From the NCBI RefSeq assembly GCF_004854025.1, contig NZ_STGM01000006.1:1-64000 (forward strand): a DNA stretch of 64,000 bases, written 5' to 3'. The notes under the pieces are model-generated. The model did no database searches and had not been told where the DNA came from. It worked only from the letters and a program-made list of their open reading frames with translations. The position numbers were made by a program, and so were the translations under genes. The stretch comes from Microbacterium hydrothermale. GTDB taxonomy: Bacteria > Actinomycetota > Actinomycetes > Actinomycetales > Microbacteriaceae. Below are positions 51,384-59,091 of this stretch, in pieces; position 1 is the first letter of the stretch; each line of letters starts with the position of its first letter.

Positions 51384-52210
51384 CCCTGGCGCACACCTCG
51401 GCGGGGGCGGCTTCGGCCGCCCCCGCCCCCGCGCGCGTCGGCCTCGCCCGCACGTGGATGCTGCGTTCGCCGCTCGCGGGCGACCTCGACACCGCGGCGG
51501 ACGTGCTCGTGCTCGACCTCGAAGACGGACTCCCCGCCGCGCGCAAGACCGAGGGCCGCGAGCGCGCGCGCCGCGCGGCCGCGCAGGCGCCGGTCTGGCT
51601 GCGCATCAGCGCCGCGGGAACCCGCGACGGACAGGCCGACCTCGTGCTCGGCCGTCAGCTCGACGACCGCCTCGCCGGAGTGGTCCTCGCCATGTGCGCG
51701 GGGCCGGCCGACGTGGCCCACGTCGCCGCCTCGCTCCCGGCGGGCACGCCGATCGTCGCGATGATCGAGTCGGCCGCGGCGCTGCTGGCGGCCCCGGCGA
51801 TCGCCGCGCACCCCGCGACCCGTCGTCTCGCGTTCGGCACGGGCGACTTCCGGCGCGACACGGGGATGTCGGCCGACCGCATCGCCCTGTCGTGGCCGCG
51901 CGCGCAGCTCGTCGTCGCGTCGGCGGCGGCGGGGATCCCGGGCCCGATCGACGGACCGTGCGGACCGGTCGACCAGGCGCTCGACGCCGCCCGCCACGCG
52001 GTCGCGATGGGCTTCACCGGCACGCTGGCGCTTCAGGATGCCGCGATCCCCGGCGCCCACGCGGGCTTCACGCCGGCGCCGGCCGAGGTCGAGGCCGCCC
52101 GGTCACTGCTGTCGACCACGCCCGACGGCCCGGTCGACGGCTCCTACGCGCCGACGCTCGCGCGCGCCCGGGCCCTCGTCGAACGCGCCGAGGCGCTGGC
52201 CGCGCTCTGA
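51380..52210 (+). CDS. HpcH/HpaI-family lyase, citrate lyase beta subunit-like (CitE)
   Basis: 276 residues, TIM barrel. RTWMLRSPLAGDLDTAADVLVLDLEDGLP is the CitE-type N-terminal motif (metal Asp/Glu, KTEGRERARRA basic loop), IVAMIESAAALLAAPAIAA carries the second metal Glu and FGTGDFRRDTGM the Asp. It lacks neighbours encoding citrate lyase alpha and gamma subunits, so it is a stand-alone CitE-like or malyl-CoA-type lyase/thioesterase. GTG start overlaps the dctA stop by 4 bp, implying a role in C4-dicarboxylate or acyl-CoA use. Reaction unknown. Confidence 0.85.
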   Translation: MTLAHTSAGAASAAPAPARVGLARTWMLRSPLAGDLDTAADVLVLDLEDGLPAARKTEGRERARRAAAQAPVWLRISAAGTRDGQADLVLGRQLDDRLAGVVLAMCAGPADVAHVAASLPAGTPIVAMIESAAALLAAPAIAAHPATRRLAFGTGDFRRDTGMSADRIALSWPRAQLVVASAAAGIPGPIDGPCGPVDQALDAARHAVAMGFTGTLALQDAAIPGAHAGFTPAPAEVEAARSLLSTTPDGPVDGSYAPTLARARALVERAEALAAL

Positions 52211-52231
52211 CGGCGGCGCCGTCGTGACCCG

Positions 52232-52310
52232 CGAAATCACACGATCGGCGCGAGGTCGCACGGTGCGCGCGGCGGCGAAGGGGTGAGGTCGCGCCGATCG
52301 TGTGATCTCG
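52232..52310. repeat. Inverted repeat family B, copy 2
   Basis: Arms 52232-52253 and 52289-52310 (22 nt, one mismatch) share the ATCACACGATCGGCGCGA core with copy 1 at 23004, and the loop is again 35 nt. The loop sequences agree at their start (GGTC, then ACGGT) and then diverge. It fills the gap between two convergent genes. Confidence 0.85.
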
Positions 52311-52317
52311 TCGCCGG

Positions 52318-52875
52318 TCAGGAGCGCCGGAACCACCGGCGCCGCGGCGGGGGAGCGGCGACCGCCGCCGCCTCCGCGCGCGCCCGACGTCGCTCGATCC
52401 ACGCCGCCACCTCGGCATCCACGTCGACCGTCGGGGTCACCACCGGCGGTCCGCCCTGCAGCTGCCGTCGCGCTTCGATCACGCGGCGGTTGAAGTCGAT
52501 CACCGCCTCGCGCACCTCGGACTCGTGCGCGAGCGCGTCCAACCGCGCCGCCATCTCCGCGTGCTCGACGCGCAGCGTGAGGGCGGGAGGGCCGAGACCG
52601 GTGAGCTGTTCGGTCTCGATCTTGCGGCGGATCCACCAGTCGGGGTCGTGCGAGGCCCCCAGGTCGGGGAGGGGTTTGCCCGCACCGGGCAGGTTGTCGA
52701 ACTCGCCGCGACGGATCGCCTGCTGGATCGACGTCTCGACGAAGGCGGCCCTCTCCGCCGCGGTCGACCCGCGCGCAGGACCCGACGAGTCGGTCGTCTC
52801 GGTCTCGAGGCCCGCCTCGCGCAGCCGCCGGTCGAGGCGGTAGCGCTCCGCGGCCTGCCGCGCATCGTCGCTCAC
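52318..52875 (-). CDS. DUF1992 domain protein (DnaJ-homologue subfamily C member 28-like)
   Basis: 185 residues. The DUF1992 core is unmistakable: VETSIQQAIRRGEFDNLPGAGKPLPDL (residues 47-73), followed by DPDWWIRRKIETEQL. The C-terminal third is Arg/Ala-rich and probably helical (IERRRARAEAAAVAAPPPRRRWFRRS). GTG start overlaps the stop of the MpaB-like gene by 4 bp. The family has no established biochemical role that I can name. Confidence 0.9.
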   Translation of the reverse strand: MSDDARQAAERYRLDRRLREAGLETETTDSSGPARGSTAAERAAFVETSIQQAIRRGEFDNLPGAGKPLPDLGASHDPDWWIRRKIETEQLTGLGPPALTLRVEHAEMAARLDALAHESEVREAVIDFNRRVIEARRQLQGGPPVVTPTVDVDAEVAAWIERRRARAEAAAVAAPPPRRRWFRRS

Positions 52876-53804
52876 GCGGCCTCCCGTCCGTCACGCTCCA
52901 GGCGGGCGAGGCGCTGCCGGGCCATGTCCTGGGCCCGCGGGCCCGAGCCGAGGGCGCGTTCGGTCACGCGCAGGACGACGCGGGTGAGGGCGAGCACCGG
53001 CAGGGGCCACCGGCGCACCCCGAGCATCTTGCGGTAGCGGCGCGGGATCGTGGCCACGGCGGCGGCGAACAGCACGCGGTACGACAGGCCCATCAGCCCG
53101 GGGAACGGTGGTCGGCGCAGGAAGCGCACCACATCGGCCACCCTCTCGTCGCCGCGCAGTTCGCCACGCTCCCAGAACCCGTCGATCTCCGCTCGCAGGG
53201 CCGCTCGGGTGAGGGGAGGGTCGACGACCCGCATGAGGCGCCCCGCGGTCGCCCAGTCGGCGACGTACGCGTCGGGGCCGCCCGGAATGGGCTTCCTCGA
53301 CACCTCGTGACCCGCGAGGAACGCGTCGGTGAAGGCCAGGTGCACCCACCGCACGAGGTCGGCCGCCTCGGCGGTGTAAGCGCGCTCGCTGCCGTCGCCG
53401 GCGCGGTACTCGCCCTTCACGCGCTGGTGGAAGCGTCCCACGCGTCGGGTCTCGGCATCCGCCTGCGTCCGCGAACCGTAGGTGAGGGTGATCACCCAGC
53501 GCACCGTGCCGGTGAGACGGCCGATGGGATCCTCGCGGTAGCGCGACCAGTCGTGCACACCCGCGAGGGCGCCCGGGTGCAGCGCCTGCAGCAGGAGGGC
53601 CCGGATGCCGGCCACCAGCGTTCCCATTCCGGCGTGGACGGTCCACGCAGGACCGTTCTCGACGAAGTAGCCGGTGTCGTCGCCGTCGGCGATCGCCCGC
53701 ACGTATGGCGCCATGCCGGTGGGGTCCCCCGCGAGGGCGACGAGGATCTTGCCGCGCAGCGTCGCGATCCAGCCGGGGACGGTGGGGTAGGGCGCGTCGG
53801 TCAC
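52872..53804 (-). CDS. Oxygenase MpaB family protein (DUF2236)
   Basis: 310 residues, all-helical. RALLLQALHPGALAGVHDWSRYREDPIGRLTGTVRWVITLTYG is the DUF2236/MpaB hallmark; later FTDAFLAGHEV and GLMGLSYRVLFAAAVATIP follow. Relatives include latex-clearing protein and ER-bound oxygenases that bind haem through a histidine. The GTG start abuts GGAAGG closely, so the start may lie slightly elsewhere. Coupled to the DUF1992 gene. Substrate unknown. Confidence 0.88.
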   Translation of the reverse strand: MTDAPYPTVPGWIATLRGKILVALAGDPTGMAPYVRAIADGDDTGYFVENGPAWTVHAGMGTLVAGIRALLLQALHPGALAGVHDWSRYREDPIGRLTGTVRWVITLTYGSRTQADAETRRVGRFHQRVKGEYRAGDGSERAYTAEAADLVRWVHLAFTDAFLAGHEVSRKPIPGGPDAYVADWATAGRLMRVVDPPLTRAALRAEIDGFWERGELRGDERVADVVRFLRRPPFPGLMGLSYRVLFAAAVATIPRRYRKMLGVRRWPLPVLALTRVVLRVTERALGSGPRAQDMARQRLARLERDGREAA

Positions 53805-53881
53805 CCTTCCAGCGTGCCACCGTCTGAGCGGGCGGGCTCGGGATGAGTTCGACGTCGATGATCTTCCGCGTCGGGCGGCGA

Positions 53882-54406
53882 TCAGTGCCCCTCGTGGGTG
53901 ACGACGGGGACGGTGCCGTCGTCGCGGAGGAGGACGGCGTCCTGCGTCGCGCCGAGGGCGGGGGTGACGAGCACGGCGATCACGGCCGCGGCGACGAGCA
54001 GTCCGGTGACGCTCATCGGCTGGGCGGTGCGGTCGGCTCGCCGGCCGTGGCGGCGCAGGTGCACCGCGGCGGTCGCGCCCACGACGACGAGCAGCACCGC
54101 GGCTGCGGCCACACCGATGATGCTGGTGTGCGCCGGAGCGACGAACATCAGCGCGGTGGTGAGCACGAGTGCCGCCAGGGCACCCGCGAGGGCGAGCCGG
54201 GGGACGACGAGGCGTCCGGTCGACAGGGTCGCGGCTCCCCATGCGAGGGAGGCGAGGCCCAGGATGACCATCCCGATCCCGAGGCCCGTTGCCGGGACCC
54301 CGGAATCGGGACGGACGATCGCGCCCGCGCCGAGGGCGGCGACGATGAGTCCGGCCCCCCACGCGGATACGGAGGGCCACGACCGCACGAAGGTCGCGGC
54401 TTTCAT
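53882..54406 (-). CDS. Small membrane protein of unknown function (SPW-repeat-like layout)
   Basis: 174 residues with about five hydrophobic segments (about 15-30, 40-58, 68-88, 95-113, 130-150). The N-terminal VRSWPSVSAWGAGLIVAALGAGAI and the DAVLLRDDGTVPVVTHEGH tail are its recognisable pieces. It starts 2 nt after the stop of the upstream DUF4383 gene, so the two are one unit. I do not recognise a family with confidence. Confidence 0.7.
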   Translation of the reverse strand: MKAATFVRSWPSVSAWGAGLIVAALGAGAIVRPDSGVPATGLGIGMVILGLASLAWGAATLSTGRLVVPRLALAGALAALVLTTALMFVAPAHTSIIGVAAAAVLLVVVGATAAVHLRRHGRRADRTAQPMSVTGLLVAAAVIAVLVTPALGATQDAVLLRDDGTVPVVTHEGH

Positions 54407-54408
54407 GC

Positions 54409-54819
54409 TCAGACCGCCGCGGTGCGGGGGACGTTGCGCTCGGTGCCGAGACCGACGCCCAGCAGCACGACCGCGCTGGCGAGGTGCAGGAAGTGGTCGG
54501 CCGTGTTCAGCGCGAGGATGTTGGCCGCGGTGCCGACCAGGAAGAAGCCGACGATACCGAGGAGCAGGTAGACCGCGCCGACGGTGGTGTTGACGCCCTT
54601 GGCCGCGCGGGCGTTCGCCAGGCCCGCGACCAGCAGCGCGCCACCGATGAGCAGGTGCGCGATGTTGTGCAGCGGGTTGACGGCGAAGATGCCGAGCAGC
54701 AGCCCGCCCTCGGTCGCGATGAAACCGACGCCGCCGGTGACGGCGAAGCCGAGAAGGCCGACGAGAAGGTAGACAGCGCCGAAGACGGTGGCCACGATGC
54801 GGTTGGGTGACGAGCTCAT
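54409..54819 (-). CDS. DUF4383 membrane protein
   Basis: 136 residues, four membrane segments. IVATVFGAVYLLVGLLGF, NPLHNIAHLLIGGALL and TADHFLHLASAVVLLGVGL match the DUF4383 pattern with its two HxxH-like membrane motifs. GGGAGG lies 6 nt before the ATG. Such proteins are common in actinobacteria; function unknown. First gene of a two-gene membrane unit. Confidence 0.88.
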   Translation of the reverse strand: MSSSPNRIVATVFGAVYLLVGLLGFAVTGGVGFIATEGGLLLGIFAVNPLHNIAHLLIGGALLVAGLANARAAKGVNTTVGAVYLLLGIVGFFLVGTAANILALNTADHFLHLASAVVLLGVGLGTERNVPRTAAV

Positions 54820-55072
54820 GATGAACCTCCCAGGTTGTTGGCAGCGACCGTCCGGCCGCTTCTCCACATCTTCGGAGATGAGGGGCGTGTCGGATTGGCC
54901 TTTGCCAAGAGAGGCTCCCAGGGAGTAAGGCCCCTGGATACGACAGAAGGCCCCCGAGTACTCTCCGAGGCCCTCCGCAACAGAGTCGACCATAGGTCGG
55001 CGGTGATCACGATGGACGGGGATTGCAATTCCCACGATGTTCACGTACCCCCGTCTCTGCCACACTCCCCGT
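54820..55072. other. Divergent intergenic region, promoters not resolved
   Basis: 253 nt between the DUF4383 gene (minus) and the DUF1905/YdeI gene (plus). It contains direct repeats of AAGGCCCC (about 54927 and 54949), a GAGTACTC palindrome and a less GC-rich end, but no gene or operator I can name. Confidence 0.4.
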
Positions 55073-55501
55073 ATGCGATTCGAGACGACCCTGGCGCAGA
55101 TGGGCAACAACACCGGTATCGAGGTTCCCCCGGAGGTGGTCGACGCCCTGGGCGGCGGCAAGCGCGCCGCCGTCGTGGTGGACGTCAACGGGTACGTCTA
55201 CGCGAGCACCATCGGCGTCATGGGCGGTCGTCTGCTGATCCCCTTCTCCGCCGACAAGCGCAGGGCGACGGGGCTCTCCGGGGGCGATGCCCTCACCGTC
55301 GACCTGACGCTCGACACGGCGCCCCGCGCGGTCGAGGTACCCGACGACCTCGCGGCCGCTCTCTCCGAGGCCGAGGTGCGCCCCGCGTTCGACGCGCTCG
55401 CCCCCAGCGCCCGGAAGGCCCACGTCGTCGCCGTCGAGACCGCGAAGGCCGCCGAGACCCGCGCGCGCCGCATCGCCGCGATCGTCGCGAAGCTCTCCTG
55501 A
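55073..55501 (+). CDS. DUF1905/YdeI (OmpD-associated) family protein
   Basis: 142 residues. The N-terminal half (NNTGIEVPPEVVDALGGGKRAAVVVDVNGYVYASTI, LIPFSADKRRATGLSGGDALTVDLTLD) is the DUF1905 beta-barrel. The C-terminal half (ALSEAEVRPAFDALAPSARKAHVVAVETAKAAETRARRI) is the bacteriocin-protection/OmdA helical segment. ATG 55073 fits the domain start. Function of the family is not established. Confidence 0.88.
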   Translation: MRFETTLAQMGNNTGIEVPPEVVDALGGGKRAAVVVDVNGYVYASTIGVMGGRLLIPFSADKRRATGLSGGDALTVDLTLDTAPRAVEVPDDLAAALSEAEVRPAFDALAPSARKAHVVAVETAKAAETRARRIAAIVAKLS

Positions 55502-55568
55502 GGGCCGGCGGCCCGGCCGGCGCCGCACCGCGCGCGCCCGCGGACGATAGCCTGGAGCGGGAGGTCCC

Positions 55569-56198
55569 GTGGGGCGCACGAAAGAGGCCATCGCCGAAGG
55601 GCTGTCGATCGCGACGGCCGCGGCTCGACTGACCGTGCGCAACCGCATCCTCGTCGAGACGATCGCCCGCGGCGGGCAGTTCGACAACGAGCTCTTCGCC
55701 GAGTTCGCCCGTGCCACGCTGAGTTCCCTCGCCGACGAGCAGGACCAGGCGGCCGACCGGGTTACCCACCAGCGCAAGCGCGCGTGGGGGCGCTTCTCTG
55801 ACTCCTCGGGCACGCACGACTACCGCGATCGCGACACGCGCAACCTGCGCCGTCGCGCGAAGCAGTCCCGCGGGGTCGCGAAAGAACTGCGGGCGCTCGC
55901 CGACGATCCCGATCGGGTCAAGACTCTCGTCGCGGACGCGCGCATCGCCGCGTGGGGCGACGTCGAGGCCAACCTGCGCCAGCGGCTCGACGTGGAGGGC
56001 ATGACCGCCGACGCCGACCCCGAGTACGCCCAGATGCGGAAGGCGCGGATGGACGCGTTGCGCATGGTCGACCTGGCCCGCCTCGCCTCGCAGGCGAAGC
56101 GCCGGGCGAAAGAGCGGGCCGCGTCCGACGACGTCGCCGCGCGCGACGACGAGGAAGCAGTGACGGGCGGCAAGAAGAAGAAGTCCTCCGCGCGCTGA
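55569..56198 (+). CDS. Hypothetical protein, charged helical
   Basis: 209 residues with no membrane segment or signal peptide. Highly charged: a central R-rich stretch (YRDRDTRNLRRRAKQSRGVAKELRALADDP) and a lysine-rich C-terminus (TGGKKKKSSAR). The pattern suggests long helices and possibly nucleic-acid contact, but this is inference. GTG start with GGGAGG four nt upstream. I do not recognise a family. Confidence 0.7.
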   Translation: MGRTKEAIAEGLSIATAAARLTVRNRILVETIARGGQFDNELFAEFARATLSSLADEQDQAADRVTHQRKRAWGRFSDSSGTHDYRDRDTRNLRRRAKQSRGVAKELRALADDPDRVKTLVADARIAAWGDVEANLRQRLDVEGMTADADPEYAQMRKARMDALRMVDLARLASQAKRRAKERAASDDVAARDDEEAVTGGKKKKSSAR

Positions 56199-56251
56199 CC
56201 GCCCTCCCGCCCCGTCGCGCGATAGCCTCGGCGGCGAGCGAGGGGGATGCC

Positions 56252-56464
56252 ATGACGCGACGAGGATTCGGACGTACCGCGCGCACGGCGCGGCCCGGCT
56301 ACGCGCTGGTCTCCGTGAGCGCGCGCGACGCGAACGGGTTCGTGCACCACTACGACGACATCGAGGCGCCGCTCGGCTCGCTGCACGAGGCTGTGGCCAT
56401 CCTGCAACTGCACTCCACCGCGACCGACGCGGCGCACCACGGCGACGCGTCGGCGTCGGTTTAG
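56252..56464 (+). CDS. Small hypothetical protein
   Basis: 70 residues; the N-terminus is Arg-rich (TRRGFGRTARTARPG), then YALVSVSARDANGFVHHYDDIEAPLGSLHEAVAILQLH. GAGGGGG lies before the ATG. It sits 53 nt after the preceding charged protein on the same strand and may share its transcript. No family recognised; the good ribosome site and codon pattern support a real gene. Confidence 0.6.
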   Translation: MTRRGFGRTARTARPGYALVSVSARDANGFVHHYDDIEAPLGSLHEAVAILQLHSTATDAAHHGDASASV

Positions 56465-56536
56465 ACCGGCGGGCCCGTCGCGGGCGTTCGTCGCGTGCGG
56501 GCCGGCCAGGGTGCCCGGCCTCGCCGGGGACGGAAA

Positions 56537-56572
56537 AAGCCCCGGCTCAGAATTTCTTCTCAGCCGGGGCTT
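56537..56572 (-). terminator. Intrinsic terminator of the tRNA-Arg gene
   Basis: AAGCCCCGGCT (56537-56547) and AGCCGGGGCTT (56562-56572) form a perfect 11-bp stem with a 14-nt loop. On the minus strand it is followed by a T5 run (AAAAA at 56534-56538), so it terminates the tRNA; in the plus direction only TT follows. Confidence 0.88.
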
Positions 56573-56592
56573 GTCACTGTCTCAACACAGTG

Positions 56593-56665
56593 TGCGCCCG
56601 AAGGGACTCGAACCCCTAACCTTCTGATCCGTAGTCAGATGCTCTATCCATTGAGCTACGGGCGC
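56593..56665 (-). tRNA. tRNA-Arg (anticodon ACG)
   Basis: Read on the minus strand: acceptor GCGCCCG pairs with CGGGCGC, the D-arm is GCTCAATGGATAGAGC, the anticodon arm CTGACTACGGATCAG has loop anticodon ACG, and the T-arm is GGGGTTCGAGTCCCT. 73 nt including the discriminator A; CCA is not encoded. ACG would be modified to ICG to read CGU/CGC/CGA. Confidence 0.96.
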
Positions 56666-56813
56666 TAGGGCCTCCGCGCGAAACGGCGCGCAGGCCGTGG
56701 TCCAGCATAGCCGGGACCCCCGGAGACGTCTAATCGGGCCCGAACGGTGTGCATCCCGGGCGTGGCGCGCCGATGACCGGCGGGTGTCGGGACGACGGCC
56801 GTACGCTGGCGGG

Positions 56814-58310
56814 ATGAGCGCTTACACCTCCGCGTTCGAGCTGTTCTCCATCGGGATCGGACCCTCGAGCTCCCACACCGTCGGCCCCATGAGGGCCGCG
56901 TTCTCCTTCGCCGCGCGACTCCGGGTCACAGGCGCCCTGGAGCGGGTGGCATCCGTCTCCTGCGCCCTCTACGGTTCCCTCGGCGCGACGGGGATCGGGC
57001 ACGGCACCCCCGACGCGGTCGTCGCGGGCCTGCAGGGCCTCGAGCCCGAGACGGTGGATCCGGATGCCGTCCGCCGCGCGTGGTCGGATTGGCCCGACGG
57101 GCGCGCGCTCGCGCTCGCCGGCACGCACGACATCCCCTTCGCCAAGACGGACATCGCTCTCGAGCCCCGAACGCGGCTGCCCGGTCACCCCAACGCGATG
57201 ACCCTCGTGGCGCGCGATGCGAACGGCGCCGTGCTCGCGGAGGAGACGTTCTACTCGATCGGCGGCGGCTTCATCCGCCGCGAGGGCGAGGCCGACGCCG
57301 TGGCCGCCGCGCCCCTGCCCCTCGCGTTCGACGACGCCGCGACCCTGCTCGAGATCTGCGACGAGCGCGGCATCACGATCGCCGAGGCCGCGCGGCTCAA
57401 CGAAGAGGCGCTGCGCTCCGACGAAGAGATCGCCGCGGGCCTCGACCGCATATGGGACGCGATGGCGGCGTGCGTCAACGCCGGTCTGCACAACGACGGC
57501 GTGCTTCCCGGCATCCTGAAGGTGAAGCGTCGGGCCGCCGTCATCCGCGGGCAGCTCGACGCGATCGAGGCGGAGGGGCACCGCGAGCTGCCGGGCGAGT
57601 GGCTCGGGGCGTTCGCCCTCGCCGTGAACGAGGAGAACGCCGCGGGAGGGCGGGTCGTGACGGCTCCCACCAACGGGGCGGCGGGGATCCTGCCCGCGGT
57701 CGCGATGTACTGGTGGCGCTTCCTCGCCGACTCGGGGCTGGGGGTCGGCAATGCCGTCACCCCGCACGGCGAGCTCGTGGGAAGCGCTCTGCTCGGGTAC
57801 GACGGTCACGCGGTCACGCGCTCCGAGGTCTCGCACTGGGACGACGACGACGTCGCCGAGGCGAATCGGCGACGCGGCATCCGCCGGTTCCTGTTGACCG
57901 CCGCGGCGCTGGGGTCGTTGTTCAAAGCGAACGCGTCGATCTCGGGAGCCGAGGGCGGATGCCAGGCCGAGGTCGGATCGGCCTGCGCGATGGCCGCGGG
58001 CGGACTGACGGCGGTCATGGGCGGCACGAACCGGCAGATCGAGAACGCGGCCGAGATCGCGATGGAGCACCACCTCGGGCTCACGTGCGACCCCGTGGGC
58101 GGTCTCGTGCAGATCCCGTGCATCGAGCGCAACGCGATAGCCGCGTCGACGGCCGTGACCGCCGCGCGGCTGGCCCTGCGCGGCGACGGCAGCCACTACG
58201 TCTCGCTCGACGCGGTCGTCGAGACCATGCGGCAGACGGGCATCGACATGTCGACGAAGTACAAGGAGACCAGCGAGGGCGGCCTCGCGGTCAACGTCAT
58301 CGAGTGCTGA
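56814..58310 (+). CDS. sdaA: L-serine ammonia-lyase, single-chain iron-sulfur type
   Basis: 498 residues. N-terminal beta domain FSIGIGPSSSHTVGPMRAAF; C-terminal alpha domain with NEENAAGGRVVTAPTNGAAGILPAV. Cysteines for the [4Fe-4S] cluster appear in EGGCQAEVGSACAM, LTCDPVGG and IPCIERN. It deaminates L-serine to pyruvate. The usual length is ~450-460; a ~40-residue excess lies in the middle. Start ATG 56814 follows CTGGCGGG, a weak ribosome site. Convergent with the MarR gene. Confidence 0.95.
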   Translation: MSAYTSAFELFSIGIGPSSSHTVGPMRAAFSFAARLRVTGALERVASVSCALYGSLGATGIGHGTPDAVVAGLQGLEPETVDPDAVRRAWSDWPDGRALALAGTHDIPFAKTDIALEPRTRLPGHPNAMTLVARDANGAVLAEETFYSIGGGFIRREGEADAVAAAPLPLAFDDAATLLEICDERGITIAEAARLNEEALRSDEEIAAGLDRIWDAMAACVNAGLHNDGVLPGILKVKRRAAVIRGQLDAIEAEGHRELPGEWLGAFALAVNEENAAGGRVVTAPTNGAAGILPAVAMYWWRFLADSGLGVGNAVTPHGELVGSALLGYDGHAVTRSEVSHWDDDDVAEANRRRGIRRFLLTAAALGSLFKANASISGAEGGCQAEVGSACAMAAGGLTAVMGGTNRQIENAAEIAMEHHLGLTCDPVGGLVQIPCIERNAIAASTAVTAARLALRGDGSHYVSLDAVVETMRQTGIDMSTKYKETSEGGLAVNVIEC

Positions 58311-58324
58311 CCCGCCGCGGTAGG

Positions 58325-58750
58325 TCAGGCGCGCAGCTTGGCGGTCAAGGTGCGCAGTTGCGCGAGTTCGTCGTCGGTCAGGCGGGCCATGCGGTCGGCG
58401 ATCGAGCGACCGTGCGCCGCGGCCAGGCGGCGGAACATCACGGCCCCCTCTTCGGTCGCCGTCACGAGCGAGCCGCGGCCGTCTTCGGGGTCGGCGCACT
58501 TGGTGAGCAGCCCGCGCGCGACCATGCGCTCGACGAGCCGCGAGACGCTCGGCTGGCTGATGAGCATGTTGCCGGTCACGTCGCGCAGTCGCGCGGTCAT
58601 GCGCGGGGCGCGGGTGACGGTGAGGAGCACGTCGTACTCGGCCTGGGTCAGGTCTTCGCCCTCGAAGTCCGATCGGATGTCTTCGAACACTTCGTGCTGC
58701 GCGCGGAAGAGGCTCTCCCAGGCCTGCACGGCGAGGCGACGATCGGTCAT
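58325..58750 (-). CDS. MarR-family transcriptional regulator
   Basis: 141 residues. LTQAEYDVLLTVTRAPRMTARLRDVTGNMLISQPSVSRLVERMVARGLLTKCADPEDGRGSLVTATEEGAVMFRR is a full MarR winged helix with DxR wing. ATG 58750 fits the fold; the longer frame crosses the hairpin at 58816. Divergent from the FtsX-type permease pair and therefore a candidate regulator of it. A single cysteine in the wing region (KCAD) could be redox- or ligand-relevant, but this is speculative. Confidence 0.9.
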   Translation of the reverse strand: MTDRRLAVQAWESLFRAQHEVFEDIRSDFEGEDLTQAEYDVLLTVTRAPRMTARLRDVTGNMLISQPSVSRLVERMVARGLLTKCADPEDGRGSLVTATEEGAVMFRRLAAAHGRSIADRMARLTDDELAQLRTLTAKLRA

Positions 58751-59091
58751 GTCCTCAGCGTAGAGGGATCGGGATGCCGCGGAGTCGGCGTCGACGCGGG
58801 AGCTGTGGACAGAGTAAGGGCCGGTCGGAGAGGCTTCCGACCGGCCCTTGTCCCTGCACCAAGAGTGTCCTGCAATCACATGTCGGTAGCTGCCACAGCA
58901 AAACAACTACCGTGCGAGCACTCTATAACGGTGAGGTAACGGAAGGGAAGAGGCGGCCGTTACATTTTCGTGACCGGTTTCGCGGGGCCGTTCTGCGGGT
59001 TTCGTCCGGCGCGCGGCGCGCCGGACCGGCCGCGCTCCCGGGCCCCCTCACGCGGAGTAGGGTCGGCCCATCTTCTTCGGGTAAGGACGCC
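58751..59091. promoter_or_regulatory. Divergent promoter region with hairpins, before the permease pair
   Basis: 341 nt without a gene. AAGGGCCGGTCGGA (58816-58829) and its exact complement (58836-58849) form a 14-bp hairpin with a 6-nt loop. Further short inverted pairs are CGGTAG/CTACCG (58885-58915) and GTAACGG/CCGTTAC (58936-58963), the latter followed by ATTTTCG. The middle is AT-richer (CAAAACAAC, CTATAACGG), where promoters are likely. GTAAGGA is the ribosome site of the permease gene. Confidence 0.6.

Noticed and set aside
23004..52310. Family B inverted repeats as ends of one composite transposon
   Set aside because: Each element is itself a complete inverted repeat with a 35-nt loop, and the 29 kb between them are ordinary chromosomal genes without a transposase.
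52318..52875. DUF1992 protein as a DnaJ co-chaperone
   Set aside because: The name comes from a human homologue; no J domain or HPD motif is present in this protein.
56593..56665. tRNA-Arg as an integration (att) site
   Set aside because: No integrase, phage gene or partial tRNA duplicate is found on either side in the window.
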